This document shows, piece by piece, positions 17,682 to 26,439 of a stretch of 64,000 nucleotides of DNA. Both the position numbers and the translations under genes were made by a program. The notes below the pieces were generated by a model that was given only the letters and a program-made list of their open reading frames with translations, was not told the origin of the DNA and did no database searches. The stretch is from Rhodococcus ruber NBRC 15591 (lineage in GTDB: Bacteria > Actinomycetota > Actinomycetes > Mycobacteriales > Mycobacteriaceae), in assembly GCF_001894945.1 (NCBI RefSeq), contig NZ_BCXE01000007.1, forward strand, positions 1-64,000. Direction: 5' to 3'. Positions within the stretch are counted from its first letter, which is position 1. The number at the start of each line of letters is the position of its first letter.

Positions 17682-17930
17682 TCAGGGACCGAGCCGCACC
17701 GCCGAGATCACGCCGGAGACGGTGGCGGCGGCACCGACCGCGACGAAGCCGGTGACCATCGTGGCGACGGCCCCCGCGGAGACGACCGTACCGAGCACGG
17801 TGCCCAACCGCGGACGCAGGCCGGGCGCCGGGCGGGCCGGGGCGGGGTCGTCGAGGCGTACCGGGTGGCGCACCGCCGCGGGCGGCAGAGCGAAGTGGGG
17901 GTCGGGTCGGTGGGCGAAGTTCTCGGACAT
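17682..17930 (-). CDS. Small membrane protein
   Basis: Protein of 82 aa. The first 40 residues are hydrophilic and proline-rich. One membrane helix, or a helical hairpin, follows (LGTVLGTVVSAGAVATMVTGFVAVGAAATVSG split around a Thr). GGAGAC precedes the ATG. No family recognised and no partner evident. Confidence 0.55.
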   Translation of the reverse strand: MSENFAHRPDPHFALPPAAVRHPVRLDDPAPARPAPGLRPRLGTVLGTVVSAGAVATMVTGFVAVGAAATVSGVISAVRLGP

Positions 17931-18325
17931 CAGTGTCTCCCCGTCCGTCGTTGACACTTTGTGCCTCCAGTGTCGCGGCGCCGGGTCTCCGGCAGATGGC
18001 CGCATTTTGAACTCTGGGTTTCGTAGAGTCGGCCTGCCCGCGCCCGGACGCCGGCCACCGCCCCCTGCGCGGTGACCGGCCCCGCCGGTCCGCATCCCCA
18101 CTCGACGTTCCGGCGCGTTCCCCTCCGGGGAGGGGCCGGCGGCGACGGCTCCGGCTGCACGAGAGTGCGGCCTGTCCGACAGCCTCCATCGGGTGGAACG
18201 CATCGGAGCTTGCCGCGGTGCCGGAGCGAGCGTCGCGAACGGGGTGAAAGCAGGGGTGAATTTCGAGCACGCGGCGCGGACGGCGCCCGGCCGCCGTTCC
18301 GAGGACCCGCGCATTCGGGACCGAC
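17931..18325. other. Non-coding stretch before the riboswitch
   Basis: No protein gene supported on either strand. It must hold the promoter of the small membrane protein (leftward) and the start of the rightward B12-controlled transcript. An AT-richer segment near 18001-18028 (ATTTTGAACTCTGGG) is the only compositional feature. Confidence 0.5.
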
Positions 18326-18488
18326 CCTGCGATACGTGCCGGCCGTCGACATGCATAATGACCGCAGCGTTGCTGACGCCCATGCAGGGAAAGTCCGGTC
18401 CGAGTCCGGCGCTGACCCGCAACGGTAGACCGTCCACCCGACGGTGAGCCCGATCGCCTGCATGGACGTGCGCGACTCCGGTATTTCG
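18326..18488 (+). promoter_or_regulatory. Cobalamin riboswitch
   Basis: The conserved core is readable: CAGGGAA at 18384-18390, the hairpin CCGG...CCGG, then the B12-box-like GCTGACCCGCAACGGTA at 18411-18427. Upstream, GATACGTGCC matches the 5' part, and GATAC (18331-18335) can pair with GTATT (18481-18485) as a closing helix. A nine-base complement (CCATGCAGG at 18380, CCTGCATGG at 18458) may be part of the fold or of the switch. It stands about 107 bases upstream of a BtuF-like gene, so B12 would repress uptake. Boundaries are approximate. Confidence 0.8.
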
Positions 18489-18526
18489 TCGTGGTCTACG
18501 AGATGGAGTCCAGCAGGGTAGTCGGT

Positions 18527-18592
18527 GACCTCTGTCCGGGGCCGCTGCCGTGCCGGAGTCTGCCCCGTGCCACCTGAGCAGAGCACGAGGTC
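18527..18592 (+). promoter_or_regulatory. Candidate ribosome-site sequestering helix
   Basis: GACCTC at 18527-18532 is perfectly complementary to GAGGTC at 18587-18592, which contains the Shine-Dalgarno GAGG of the first transporter gene. This could be the expression platform of the riboswitch, acting on translation. Only six pairs, so tentative. Confidence 0.35.
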
Positions 18593-18594
18593 CC

Positions 18595-19602
18595 ATGCCC
18601 GTCGACTTCCGCCGTCCCGCCACCGCGGTTCTCGCCGTCCTCGCCGTCGCCACCGCGGCCGGTTGTTCGCGCGGCGCCGACATCGGCGCCGGCCCGTCCG
18701 CGGCAGCCTTCGCCGAACCGGTCTCGATCACCAATTGCGGACGCACCGCCACCTACGACGCGCCCCCGCAGCGGATCGTGTCGATGAACGACCACGTCAC
18801 CGAAACCCTGATCCAGATGGGCGTGGGGGACCGCATCGTCGGCATGGGCTACGGCGAGAAGGACGACCCGCTCCCGGAGACGGCCGAGCAGTTCCGGGCG
18901 ATCCCGTCGCTGGCCGCCGAGTACCCGACATACGAGCAGATCCGCGACCTCGAACCGGACCTGGTCGTCGGCGGGATGCGCAGCGCATTCGACGACAAGA
19001 CCGGTCGGGGGCGGGACGCGCTCGAGCAGGCGGGGATCCACACGTTCCTGTTCTCCGAGTACTGCGGTGCCGGCTTCTCCGATATCGCCCTGCTGGAGAA
19101 CGACTTCGCCCAGCTCGGCGCTCTTCTCGGTGTCGAGGAGCAGGCCGCGGATCTGACCCGGTCGATCACCGCGGAACTCGACGCGGTACGTGCCCGGCTG
19201 GCGCAGGCTGCCGTCGCACCCGTGCGCACCTTCTTCTACGACTCCGGCGAGGCCGAACCGCTCTCGGTCGGTGGCGTGGGCATCGGCAACCTCATCGCCG
19301 GCTACGCCGGCGCCGACAACATCACCGCCGAAGGCCCGAAGCCGTACTTCACCACCGGCTGGGAGATCGTCGGTGAGCGCGCACCCGAGGCGATCGTCGT
19401 TCTGGACTACGGTGCGACCAGCGCGCAGGACAAGATCGCCTATCTGAAGAACCAGCCGATCGTGGCCACCACACCCGCCGTGCGCAACGACCGATTCGTC
19501 GTCGTGCCGCTCGACGACTTCTTCGAAAGTTCGCGCATGGTCGATTCGGTCGAGACGATCGCCCGCGGACTGCACCCGGCCGCATTCCCGGACGCGCCGT
19601 GA
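18595..19602 (+). CDS. BtuF-like ABC transporter substrate-binding lipoprotein
   Basis: Class III periplasmic-binding-type lipoprotein of 335 aa (Fe-siderophore/B12 family). The signal peptide ends with lipobox TAAGC, so it is anchored outside the membrane. Family features are PQRIVSMNDHVTETLIQMG, the long spanning helix region after residue 145 and WEIVGERAPEAIVVLDYG. A cobalamin riboswitch upstream argues for corrinoid as ligand. Related proteins have been annotated as proposed F420-0 binders, which remains an alternative. The ATG at 18595 is preferred over an upstream GTG (18550) because it puts a proper signal peptide at the N terminus. Confidence 0.85.
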   Translation: MPVDFRRPATAVLAVLAVATAAGCSRGADIGAGPSAAAFAEPVSITNCGRTATYDAPPQRIVSMNDHVTETLIQMGVGDRIVGMGYGEKDDPLPETAEQFRAIPSLAAEYPTYEQIRDLEPDLVVGGMRSAFDDKTGRGRDALEQAGIHTFLFSEYCGAGFSDIALLENDFAQLGALLGVEEQAADLTRSITAELDAVRARLAQAAVAPVRTFFYDSGEAEPLSVGGVGIGNLIAGYAGADNITAEGPKPYFTTGWEIVGERAPEAIVVLDYGATSAQDKIAYLKNQPIVATTPAVRNDRFVVVPLDDFFESSRMVDSVETIARGLHPAAFPDAP

Positions 19603-20704
19603 CCGCCGCCGGCACCCTGACCGGCCCGTCGTCGCCGCACGCCCCGGCCCCGGCGGTCCGGGCAGGCGCCGGGGGCGCGCACCATCGTTCGCTGTGGCTG
19701 ATCCTGCCGCCGCTGCTCGCCGCGCTCGTGCTGGCGCTGGCGGGCGCCGTATCGCTGGGCACGGTGAACATCCCCTTCGGCGACGTGTGGGCGATCGTCG
19801 CGCACCGCCTCGCCCCGGGAGCCTTCATGCCGTGGTGGACCGCGGCGCGGGAAGCGATCGTCGTCGACTCCCGCCTGCCCCGAGCGCTGACGGCGGCCGT
19901 CGTCGGTGCCGCGCTCGCGATCGCCGGGGTGGTGGCGCAGGCGGTGACCCGCAATCCGCTGGCCGACCCCTATCTGCTGGGCGTGTCCTCCGGCGCCGGG
20001 TTCGGGGTGGTGCTGGTGACGGTCCTGGGTGTCGGCGGCGGCGCCCTCGGAGCCTTCACCCTGCCGTTCGCGGCCTTCCTGGGAGCCCTGGTCCCGCTCG
20101 CCGGCGCGATCGCGGTCAGTGTGCGCGCCCACGCCGTCACCGCGATCGTCCTCGTCGGCGTGGCGATGTCGATGGTGTTCTCCGCGGCGACCACCTTCAC
20201 CCTGCTGGTCCTCGGTGACGACCACCAGCTCGGCACCGTGATGCGCTGGCTGGCAGGAGGATTCGGGGATGCGACCTGGTCCGTGCTGGCCGTGCCCGCG
20301 CTGGTCCTGCTCGTCGTCGGCGGCGGCGTCCTGCTGTGCGGCCGGCAGCTGAACCTGCTGCTCGTCGGCGACGACGGGGCGACCGCGCTGGGAATGGACG
20401 TGCGGCGGTTCCGCATCCTGATCCTGCTCGCGGTCTCGCTGCTCACCGCCGCGGCAGTGGCGGTCTCGGGGACCGTCGGTTTCATCGGACTGCTGATCCC
20501 GCACGTCGCCGGTCACCTCGTCGGCCGCAACAGCGTCCGGTCGATACCCGTGGCGGCGGTGGCCGGGGCGCTCGCGCTGGTCCTGGCCGACGTCGTCGCC
20601 CGCTCGGTCAGCAGCTCGACCGAACTGCCGGTGGGGGTCGTCACCGGACTGCTCGGGGCACCGGCCTTCCTCGTCATGCTGTGGCGCAGCTACGGGCGGG
20701 AGTG

Positions 20705-20708
<4 letters not shown>
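19599..20708 (+). CDS. BtuC/FecCD-type ABC permease
   Basis: Membrane subunit of 369 aa with about ten helices. FecCD family marks include DSRLPRALTAAVVGAALAIAG, QAVTRNPLADPYLLGVSSGAG and the ATPase-coupling GTVGFIGLLIPHVAGHLVGR. GTG start overlapping the lipoprotein stop (GTGA), hence coupled translation with equal stoichiometry. Presumed corrinoid importer, based on the riboswitch. Confidence 0.9.
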
Positions 20709-21479
<771 letters not shown>

Positions 21480-21487
<8 letters not shown>

Positions 21488-22244
21488 CCGCCACTCCGGT
21501 GCCGTGGCGCGTGCCTATGCCGCGGCCCGGTCCCTGCTCGGCGACTTCGCGCACACCGTCGACCTCGGGCCCGTCGTCCTTCCGGGCAGGCTCTCGACCG
21601 ATCCGCAGTGGCTGGCCGAACGGGTCCGCGACACCGGACGCAGATGGGACTGCCCCGACCCCCGGGTCGCCGGCACGCTCTGGTGGTACTCGGCGAGTTC
21701 GACACTCGTGGCCGGACCCGTCGCGATGCTCCTGGCCACCGGCTGCGCCCCCGATCCGGACCCGGCCCGGTGGCGCTGCACGCTGCGACCGGACGGCTAC
21801 CTCGGCGCGGTACGGTCCTCACACCTGCTGACCGGGGCCGATGCCTTCGCGCGTGCTCTCGGGCCGGCGCTGTCGGCGATCGTCGTACCGCTCGCGGGGG
21901 TGTCGGGTGCCTCGGAGCGGGCGCTGTGGGCCGTCGCGTCCGACTCGATCGCCAACCGCGCCCTCGACGCCGGGCGTGCCGCCCACCGCACCGAGGACGG
22001 ATGCGCTCTTGCCGCCGTGCTGTCCGTACCGCCCCTGCTCCCACCGCGTTTCGTCGACGTCGGACCGGGCGGGAGCGGGACGGCGGCGCCGGGATCGCCG
22101 GAATCGGGACGGCGCTTCGTGCGCCGCAGCTCCTGCTGTCTGATCTACCGCGCGACCGGCAGCGACAAGTGCACGAGCTGTCCGCGCCGGGCACCGGCCG
22201 ACCGCGACGCGGCGTTGCGGCGGTACGTCGCCGCACGGACGTGA
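21480..22244 (+). CDS. FhuF-like [2Fe-2S] reductase
   Basis: Protein of 254 aa, fourth gene of the riboswitch-led operon, overlapping the ATPase gene by 8 bp. Its C terminus has the exact C-C-X10-C-X2-C cluster motif of E. coli FhuF (CCLIYRATGSDKCTSC). The N-terminal part fits the ferric-iron reductase family (TLWWYSASSTLVAGPVAMLL). FhuF reduces Fe(III) of imported hydroxamate siderophores. In a B12-regulated operon it might instead reduce Co(III) of imported corrinoid so that adenosylation can follow. That substrate switch is inference; siderophore reduction is the conventional reading. Confidence 0.8.
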
Positions 22245-22250
22245 CGCGGA

Positions 22251-22655
22251 TCAGGCCGCCGCGAGCGCGATCAGCGCGATCGCCGGTGGCGTGCACTGCG
22301 CCGCGGCACCCCCGAGCCCGGCGCCGCGGGGCCGGCTCATGGCCAGGCGGTCCGAGACGAACAGGGCGATCCCGGCGAGCAGCATGAACGAACACGTGTA
22401 GAGCACGAGCGCGCGTCCGACCGTGTCCTCGCCCGCCCGCCACAGGGCCACCCCCATCAGCGCCCCGGCGCCGAGGAACAGGTTGTAGAAGCCGACGTTG
22501 AACGCCCACATCCGCACCGCCGCGACGTCGCCGGAGGGAATGCGGAACAGGTCCTCGTGGATCGACGGCCGCCGGAACAGCAGCGTCTCCCACACGAACG
22601 CGAGCAGATGCACTGCCGCGGCGAGGGACGCGGCGAGCTGGGCGAGGGTGATCAC
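22251..22655 (-). CDS. DUF1304 membrane protein
   Basis: Integral membrane protein of 134 aa with four predicted helices, matching DUF1304: early ASLAAAVHLLAFVWETLLF and FNVGFYNLFLGAGAL. The role of the family is unknown. GTG start overlaps the stop of the upstream cupin gene (GTGA). It ends six bases from the FhuF-like gene on the other strand. Confidence 0.8.
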   Translation of the reverse strand: MITLAQLAASLAAAVHLLAFVWETLLFRRPSIHEDLFRIPSGDVAAVRMWAFNVGFYNLFLGAGALMGVALWRAGEDTVGRALVLYTCSFMLLAGIALFVSDRLAMSRPRGAGLGGAAAQCTPPAIALIALAAA

Positions 22656-23113
22656 GGCGCACCCGCCTCCGTTGCGAGCGCGACCCCGTACCGGTCGGCG
22701 ACCTCTCGGAGAGCCCGACCCGTCTCGTCCGGTGGACGCTCGCGCCCGAGGGCGTCGACCGCACCGAAGAAGCCGCCCATCGAGGTCCCGGCGGCGATCA
22801 GCAGGAAGGTCGCGGCGTCGGTCAGGACGGTGAAGGAGTTCACCGTTCCCGGCGCGAGGGTGATCGTGTCCCCGGCCGCGAGCTCGTGGCCGGTCGCTGC
22901 CGCACGGACCAGGATCCGGCCGCTCAGCACGTGATACGACTTGGCCCACGGTTCGGCGTGCAGCGGTGGCGGCTCGGTGCGCGGCGCCTCGACGAGGAAG
23001 AGTTCGTACGCTCCGCCGGCGTGTGCGCCGGTGGACAGGGCCGTGACGGTGGCGTCGGGCAGGGTGAGACGGCGGCCCTCGCCCATCCTGCAGAGTTCGG
23101 TGTTCTCGGTCAT
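22652..23113 (-). CDS. Cupin-domain protein
   Basis: Small single-cupin protein of 153 aa. Motif 1 is weak (PPPLHAEPWAKSYHVLSGRI, two histidines and a Glu) and motif 2 is around LAPGTVNSFTVLTD. A C-terminal helical tail (GRALREVADRYG) follows. Probably a ligand-binding or metal-dependent enzyme of unknown substrate. First gene of a two-gene operon divergent from a LuxR regulator, which is the likely controller. Confidence 0.75.
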   Translation of the reverse strand: MTENTELCRMGEGRRLTLPDATVTALSTGAHAGGAYELFLVEAPRTEPPPLHAEPWAKSYHVLSGRILVRAAATGHELAAGDTITLAPGTVNSFTVLTDAATFLLIAAGTSMGGFFGAVDALGRERPPDETGRALREVADRYGVALATEAGAP

Positions 23114-23145
23114 GCCTGTCACGTTAGGAACCGCCCGGCCGGTGG

Positions 23146-23169
23146 CCCATCCCCGGAAACGGGGATGGG
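23146..23169. promoter_or_regulatory. Perfect 24-bp palindromic hairpin between divergent genes
   Basis: Arms CCCATCCCCG (23146-23155) and its exact complement (23160-23169) surround GAAA. It lies 33 bp upstream of the cupin start and 32 bp before the LuxR-type start, a fitting place for an operator of that regulator. As RNA it would form a GNRA-capped hairpin in the LuxR leader. Confidence 0.6.
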
Positions 23170-23200
23170 TGGTAGCCCGCCACCGGCGCATACTGGGATC

Positions 23201-24268
23201 ATGCTCGAGATCCGGGCGGAGAAGGTGGGCCGGGAGGTGGTGGCGCTCGCCGCCGCCGGCGCCGACGTGACCCAGGTGCACGAGCGTGCCATCGAACTCG
23301 TGGGCCGAACGGTGCGCAGCGACCTGACGTGCTGGGCGATGATCGATCCCCGGTCCCTGACGATCGGCTCCATGACCAGCGGCCCCGACCGGATTCCGCC
23401 GGAGTACGAGCCGCTGCTCGCCGAGAGCGAGTACCGCGGGCACGATCCCGGCACCTTCGCCGAGTTGTTCCGCAGCGGCCGCACGGCGACCCGGGGATCG
23501 GATCTGCCCTCGGACGAGGTGGCCCACTGTCTTCGCCACGCCGAGGTGTGGCGTCCGCTCGGAGTGGAGAACGAACTGCGCGTGATCTTCCGGAGCGGTG
23601 AATTGTGCTGGGGAGCAGCAGGATTCGTTCGATCCGGGGTGGACTTCACCGATGCCGAGGTCGAGTTCCTCACGCAGGTGGCGCCGGCGGTGGCGGTCGC
23701 GACCCGCGCCGCCGTGTGCGCCACCGCCCCCTCGGGCCGGGGCGACCCGGGTCCGGCGGTGGTCCTGACCGGGGCCGGAGGCAAGCCCCTCGCACTCACG
23801 GCAGCCGCCCGCGACTGGGAGGAACGATTCGACGAGATCGCACCGGGACGGCTGGCCGTCATGGTGCGCGCCGCCGCGTTCGGGGCGCGTGCGAGCGGTT
23901 CGGGTGTGTTCCGAACGCGGATCCGCGACACCACCGGCGGCTGGATCCTGCTGCGGGCCACCGCGCTGCTCGGGGGTGACGAACCGCAGACCGTGGTCAC
24001 GCTCGAGCCCGCGGCCGGTGGCGAACTCGCCGAGTTGCTGCTCGCCGCCTACGCCCTCACGGCCCGGGAACGGGACGTGTGCCTCGAGGCGATGGCCGGG
24101 TACTCGACCGCCGAGATCGCGGCCCGTCGCGGCATCACCCCGAACACCGTCCACGATCACCTCAAGGCGATCTACACGAAGACCGGCGTGCGCAGCCGGG
24201 CCGAACTCACCGCCCTCCTGCGGTCCGGACGGGACCTGCGCCGAGCCGCCGTCGCCGCGCCGGAGTGA
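23201..24268 (+). CDS. LuxR-family transcriptional regulator
   Basis: Regulator of 355 aa with a large N-terminal sensory region (GAF/PAS-like, about 20-160) and a C-terminal LuxR helix-turn-helix (about 286-340): LTARERDVCLEAMAGYSTAEIAARRGITPNTVHDHLK..., where the second helix pair contacts DNA. No receiver domain, so it probably binds a ligand directly. Divergent from the cupin/DUF1304 operon with an 87-bp gap containing a perfect palindrome. Confidence 0.88.
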   Translation: MLEIRAEKVGREVVALAAAGADVTQVHERAIELVGRTVRSDLTCWAMIDPRSLTIGSMTSGPDRIPPEYEPLLAESEYRGHDPGTFAELFRSGRTATRGSDLPSDEVAHCLRHAEVWRPLGVENELRVIFRSGELCWGAAGFVRSGVDFTDAEVEFLTQVAPAVAVATRAAVCATAPSGRGDPGPAVVLTGAGGKPLALTAAARDWEERFDEIAPGRLAVMVRAAAFGARASGSGVFRTRIRDTTGGWILLRATALLGGDEPQTVVTLEPAAGGELAELLLAAYALTARERDVCLEAMAGYSTAEIAARRGITPNTVHDHLKAIYTKTGVRSRAELTALLRSGRDLRRAAVAAPE

Positions 24269-24302
24269 TCACACCGGTCGAGCGCATCTGCCAAGATCAG
24301 GT

Positions 24303-25568
24303 ATGCCCCTGACCCGGCGGATACTGCCCGTGCTGTGCGCCCTCGGGCTCCTGGTCGCCTGCACGGCCACGGACGACGCGGCACCCGGCCCGCCCGGATC
24401 GGCGGACAACGCGGCCGCGTCGGCGACCTCCTCGTCGGCCGACCCCGCGCAGGCCGAGGCCGTGGACCGGATCGTGCGCGACACCATGGCGGAGTCGCAT
24501 CTGAAGGCGGCGATCGTGCGCGTCACCGTCGACGGCAGGGAGATCCTCACCCGCGCCTACGGCGAATCCACCACCGGCGTGCCGGCGACGACCGACATGC
24601 ACTTCCGCAACGGCGCCGTGGCCATCTCCTACGTCGCCACGCTGCTGCTGCAACTCGTCGACGAGGGGACGGTCCGCCTCGACGACACGGTCTCGACGTG
24701 GCTGCCCGACATCCCGCATTCGGACCGGGTCACCCTCGGCCAGCTCGCCCAGATGACCTCCGGCTACGCCGACTACGTGCAGAATCCCGAACTGTCGGAC
24801 GCGATCTACCGGGACCCGTTCCGGAACTGGACACCCGAGGAACTTCTCGCCTTCGGCACGTCCCAGCCCCTCTTCTACGAGCCCGGCACCAACTGGAACT
24901 ACGCGCACACCAACTACGTGATCCTCGGCATGGCCCTCGAACGGATCACCGGCCGGCCGGTGGCGGAACTGCTGCAGGAGAAGGTGCTCGACCCGCTCGG
25001 ACTGGACGGCACGACGCCGTCGCAGACGCCGGCGATCCCGGAACCGGTGCTGCATGCGTTCAGCTCGGAACGCCGGCAGGCGCTCGGGATCCCCGTCGCG
25101 ACCCCCTTCTACGAGGAATCCACGTTCTGGAATCCCTCCTGGACGATCACCCACGGGGCCGTCCAGACCACCGACATCCACGACCTGCACGACACCGCGG
25201 TCGCCGTCGGCACCGGCGCGCTGCTCTCACCGGAGTCGTACCGGGCGATGGTGTCGACCGACCTGCGCGGCCGCACCACCGCGCTTCCCGGTTGTCCCAC
25301 GTGCTTCCCGCAGTCCGAGGGCTACACCTACGGACTCGGGGTGGTGATCACCGGCAACTGGCTGATGCAGAACCCGCTGTTCGGTGGGTACGCCGCGGTC
25401 GAGGCATACCTGCCGTCGCAGAAGATCGCCGTCGCCGTCGCCGTCACCTACGCGCCGGCGGCGTTCGACGACGCCGGCGCGTACTCGAACGAGGCCGACA
25501 CGCTCTTCCGGCGGATCGGTGCGCAGCTCGCCCCGGACGACGCGCCCCCGTCGCGGCCCGCCCGGTGA
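24303..25568 (+). CDS. Serine beta-lactamase-fold lipoprotein lacking catalytic residues
   Basis: Exported lipoprotein of 421 aa (lipobox LVAC) with a Thr/Ser/Ala-rich linker, then a class C beta-lactamase/DD-peptidase-like domain. The family signature FRxGSVTK reads FRNGAVAISY: the nucleophile serine is Ala and the general-base lysine is Ile. The second motif YxN reads YAH in NWNYAHTNYVILG. The surrounding fold motifs (LLLQLVDEGTVRLDD, LAQMTSGY, YGLGVVI) are well kept, so this looks like a selected pseudoenzyme, perhaps binding peptidoglycan, rather than decay. The stop codon lies inside the first unit of the tandem repeat that follows. Confidence 0.85.
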   Translation: MPLTRRILPVLCALGLLVACTATDDAAPGPPGSADNAAASATSSSADPAQAEAVDRIVRDTMAESHLKAAIVRVTVDGREILTRAYGESTTGVPATTDMHFRNGAVAISYVATLLLQLVDEGTVRLDDTVSTWLPDIPHSDRVTLGQLAQMTSGYADYVQNPELSDAIYRDPFRNWTPEELLAFGTSQPLFYEPGTNWNYAHTNYVILGMALERITGRPVAELLQEKVLDPLGLDGTTPSQTPAIPEPVLHAFSSERRQALGIPVATPFYEESTFWNPSWTITHGAVQTTDIHDLHDTAVAVGTGALLSPESYRAMVSTDLRGRTTALPGCPTCFPQSEGYTYGLGVVITGNWLMQNPLFGGYAAVEAYLPSQKIAVAVAVTYAPAAFDDAGAYSNEADTLFRRIGAQLAPDDAPPSRPAR

Positions 25569-25680
25569 CATTCCCGCCCATGCCCGCCCGGTGACATTCC
25601 CGCCCATGCCCGCCCGGTGACATTCCCGCCCCTACCCACCCGGTGACATTCCCGCCCCTACCCACCCGGTGACATTCCCC
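25565..25680. repeat. 26-bp tandem repeat, 4.5 copies
   Basis: Units start GTGACATTCCCGCCC at 25565, 25591, 25617, 25643 and 25669 (partial). Copies 1 and 2 are identical, and copies 3 and 4 are identical to each other but differ by three bases from the first pair. The array fills the whole junction between the converging lipoprotein and IclR genes and begins within the last codons of the former. Its GTGACATTC core is shared with the palindromes at 3888 and 41431. Confidence 0.95.
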
Positions 25681-25681
25681 G

Positions 25682-26431
25682 TCAGAGCAGCCCCGACAGC
25701 CGTGCCGAGCCGTCGACGAGGAACCGGACGAGCGCCGCGTCGTCCGGGGTGACCCGCGACGCCGACCCCTGCAGGTAGAGGCCGCCGACGACGAACGCCG
25801 ACCGGTCCCGGATCGGCGCCGCCAGCGCGGCCCGCCCGATCCGGCACTCCTCACCCTCGTACGCGTAACCCGCGACAGCGACGGCGCGCAGTTCCTCGGC
25901 GAGAACGCCGGGGTCGCAGATCGTGTGGTCGGTCAGGCGACGCAGCCGCGGATCGGGACGCACGTGCGGATGGTGCGCGAGCATCAGCTTGCCGAGGGCG
26001 TTGGCATGCAGGTTCTTCGCCAGCGCACCGACGGCGACGATCTCGTGGTCGGGATCCTTGTCCACGAACCGCAGCCGCCCGGCCGCGAACGACGCGACGT
26101 GCACCCCGAAGCGGGTGCGGGTCCGCAGCTCCTCCACGGCGTCGTGCAGCGTCGGCGACGGGCTCGTCTCGACGGCCGCCCGCGCCAGCTCCGCGGTGCG
26201 ACGGCCCAGCGCGAAGCCGGACAGGTCCGGCACACGGACGAGGAACCCGTCGGCCACGAGCAGGTTGAGCATGCGGTACGCGGTGGTCGGCGGCACCCCC
26301 GCGAACCTGGCGATCTCCTTCGCGGACGTGCCGGGGCCGAGCTGCGCGACCGCCTCGAGCATTCCCAGTGCCTTCTGCACCGCGCCCGGCTGCTGCCCGC
26401 TGAAGTGCGAGTCGTCCGCGTGCACGGACAC
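25682..26431 (-). CDS. IclR-family transcriptional regulator
   Basis: About 249 aa. An N-terminal winged helix (AVQKALGMLEAV, TSAKEIARFAGVPPTTAYRMLNLL) is followed by an IclR effector domain (LHANALGKLMLA, GYAYEGEECRIGRAALAAPI). GTG at 26431 is the chosen start. A TTG at 26443 overlapping the permease stop, and a GTG at 26425, are alternatives. It follows the APC permease closely and is probably co-transcribed. The effector is likely the permease substrate or a catabolite. The open frame continues far upstream but only this part is protein-like. Confidence 0.85.
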   Translation of the reverse strand: MSVHADDSHFSGQQPGAVQKALGMLEAVAQLGPGTSAKEIARFAGVPPTTAYRMLNLLVADGFLVRVPDLSGFALGRRTAELARAAVETSPSPTLHDAVEELRTRTRFGVHVASFAAGRLRFVDKDPDHEIVAVGALAKNLHANALGKLMLAHHPHVRPDPRLRRLTDHTICDPGVLAEELRAVAVAGYAYEGEECRIGRAALAAPIRDRSAFVVGGLYLQGSASRVTPDDAALVRFLVDGSARLSGLL

Positions 26432-26439
26432 GTGCGCCG

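Noticed and set aside
25565-25680. Tandem repeats as a CRISPR array
   Set aside because: Units are contiguous with no unique spacers, and there are no cas genes.
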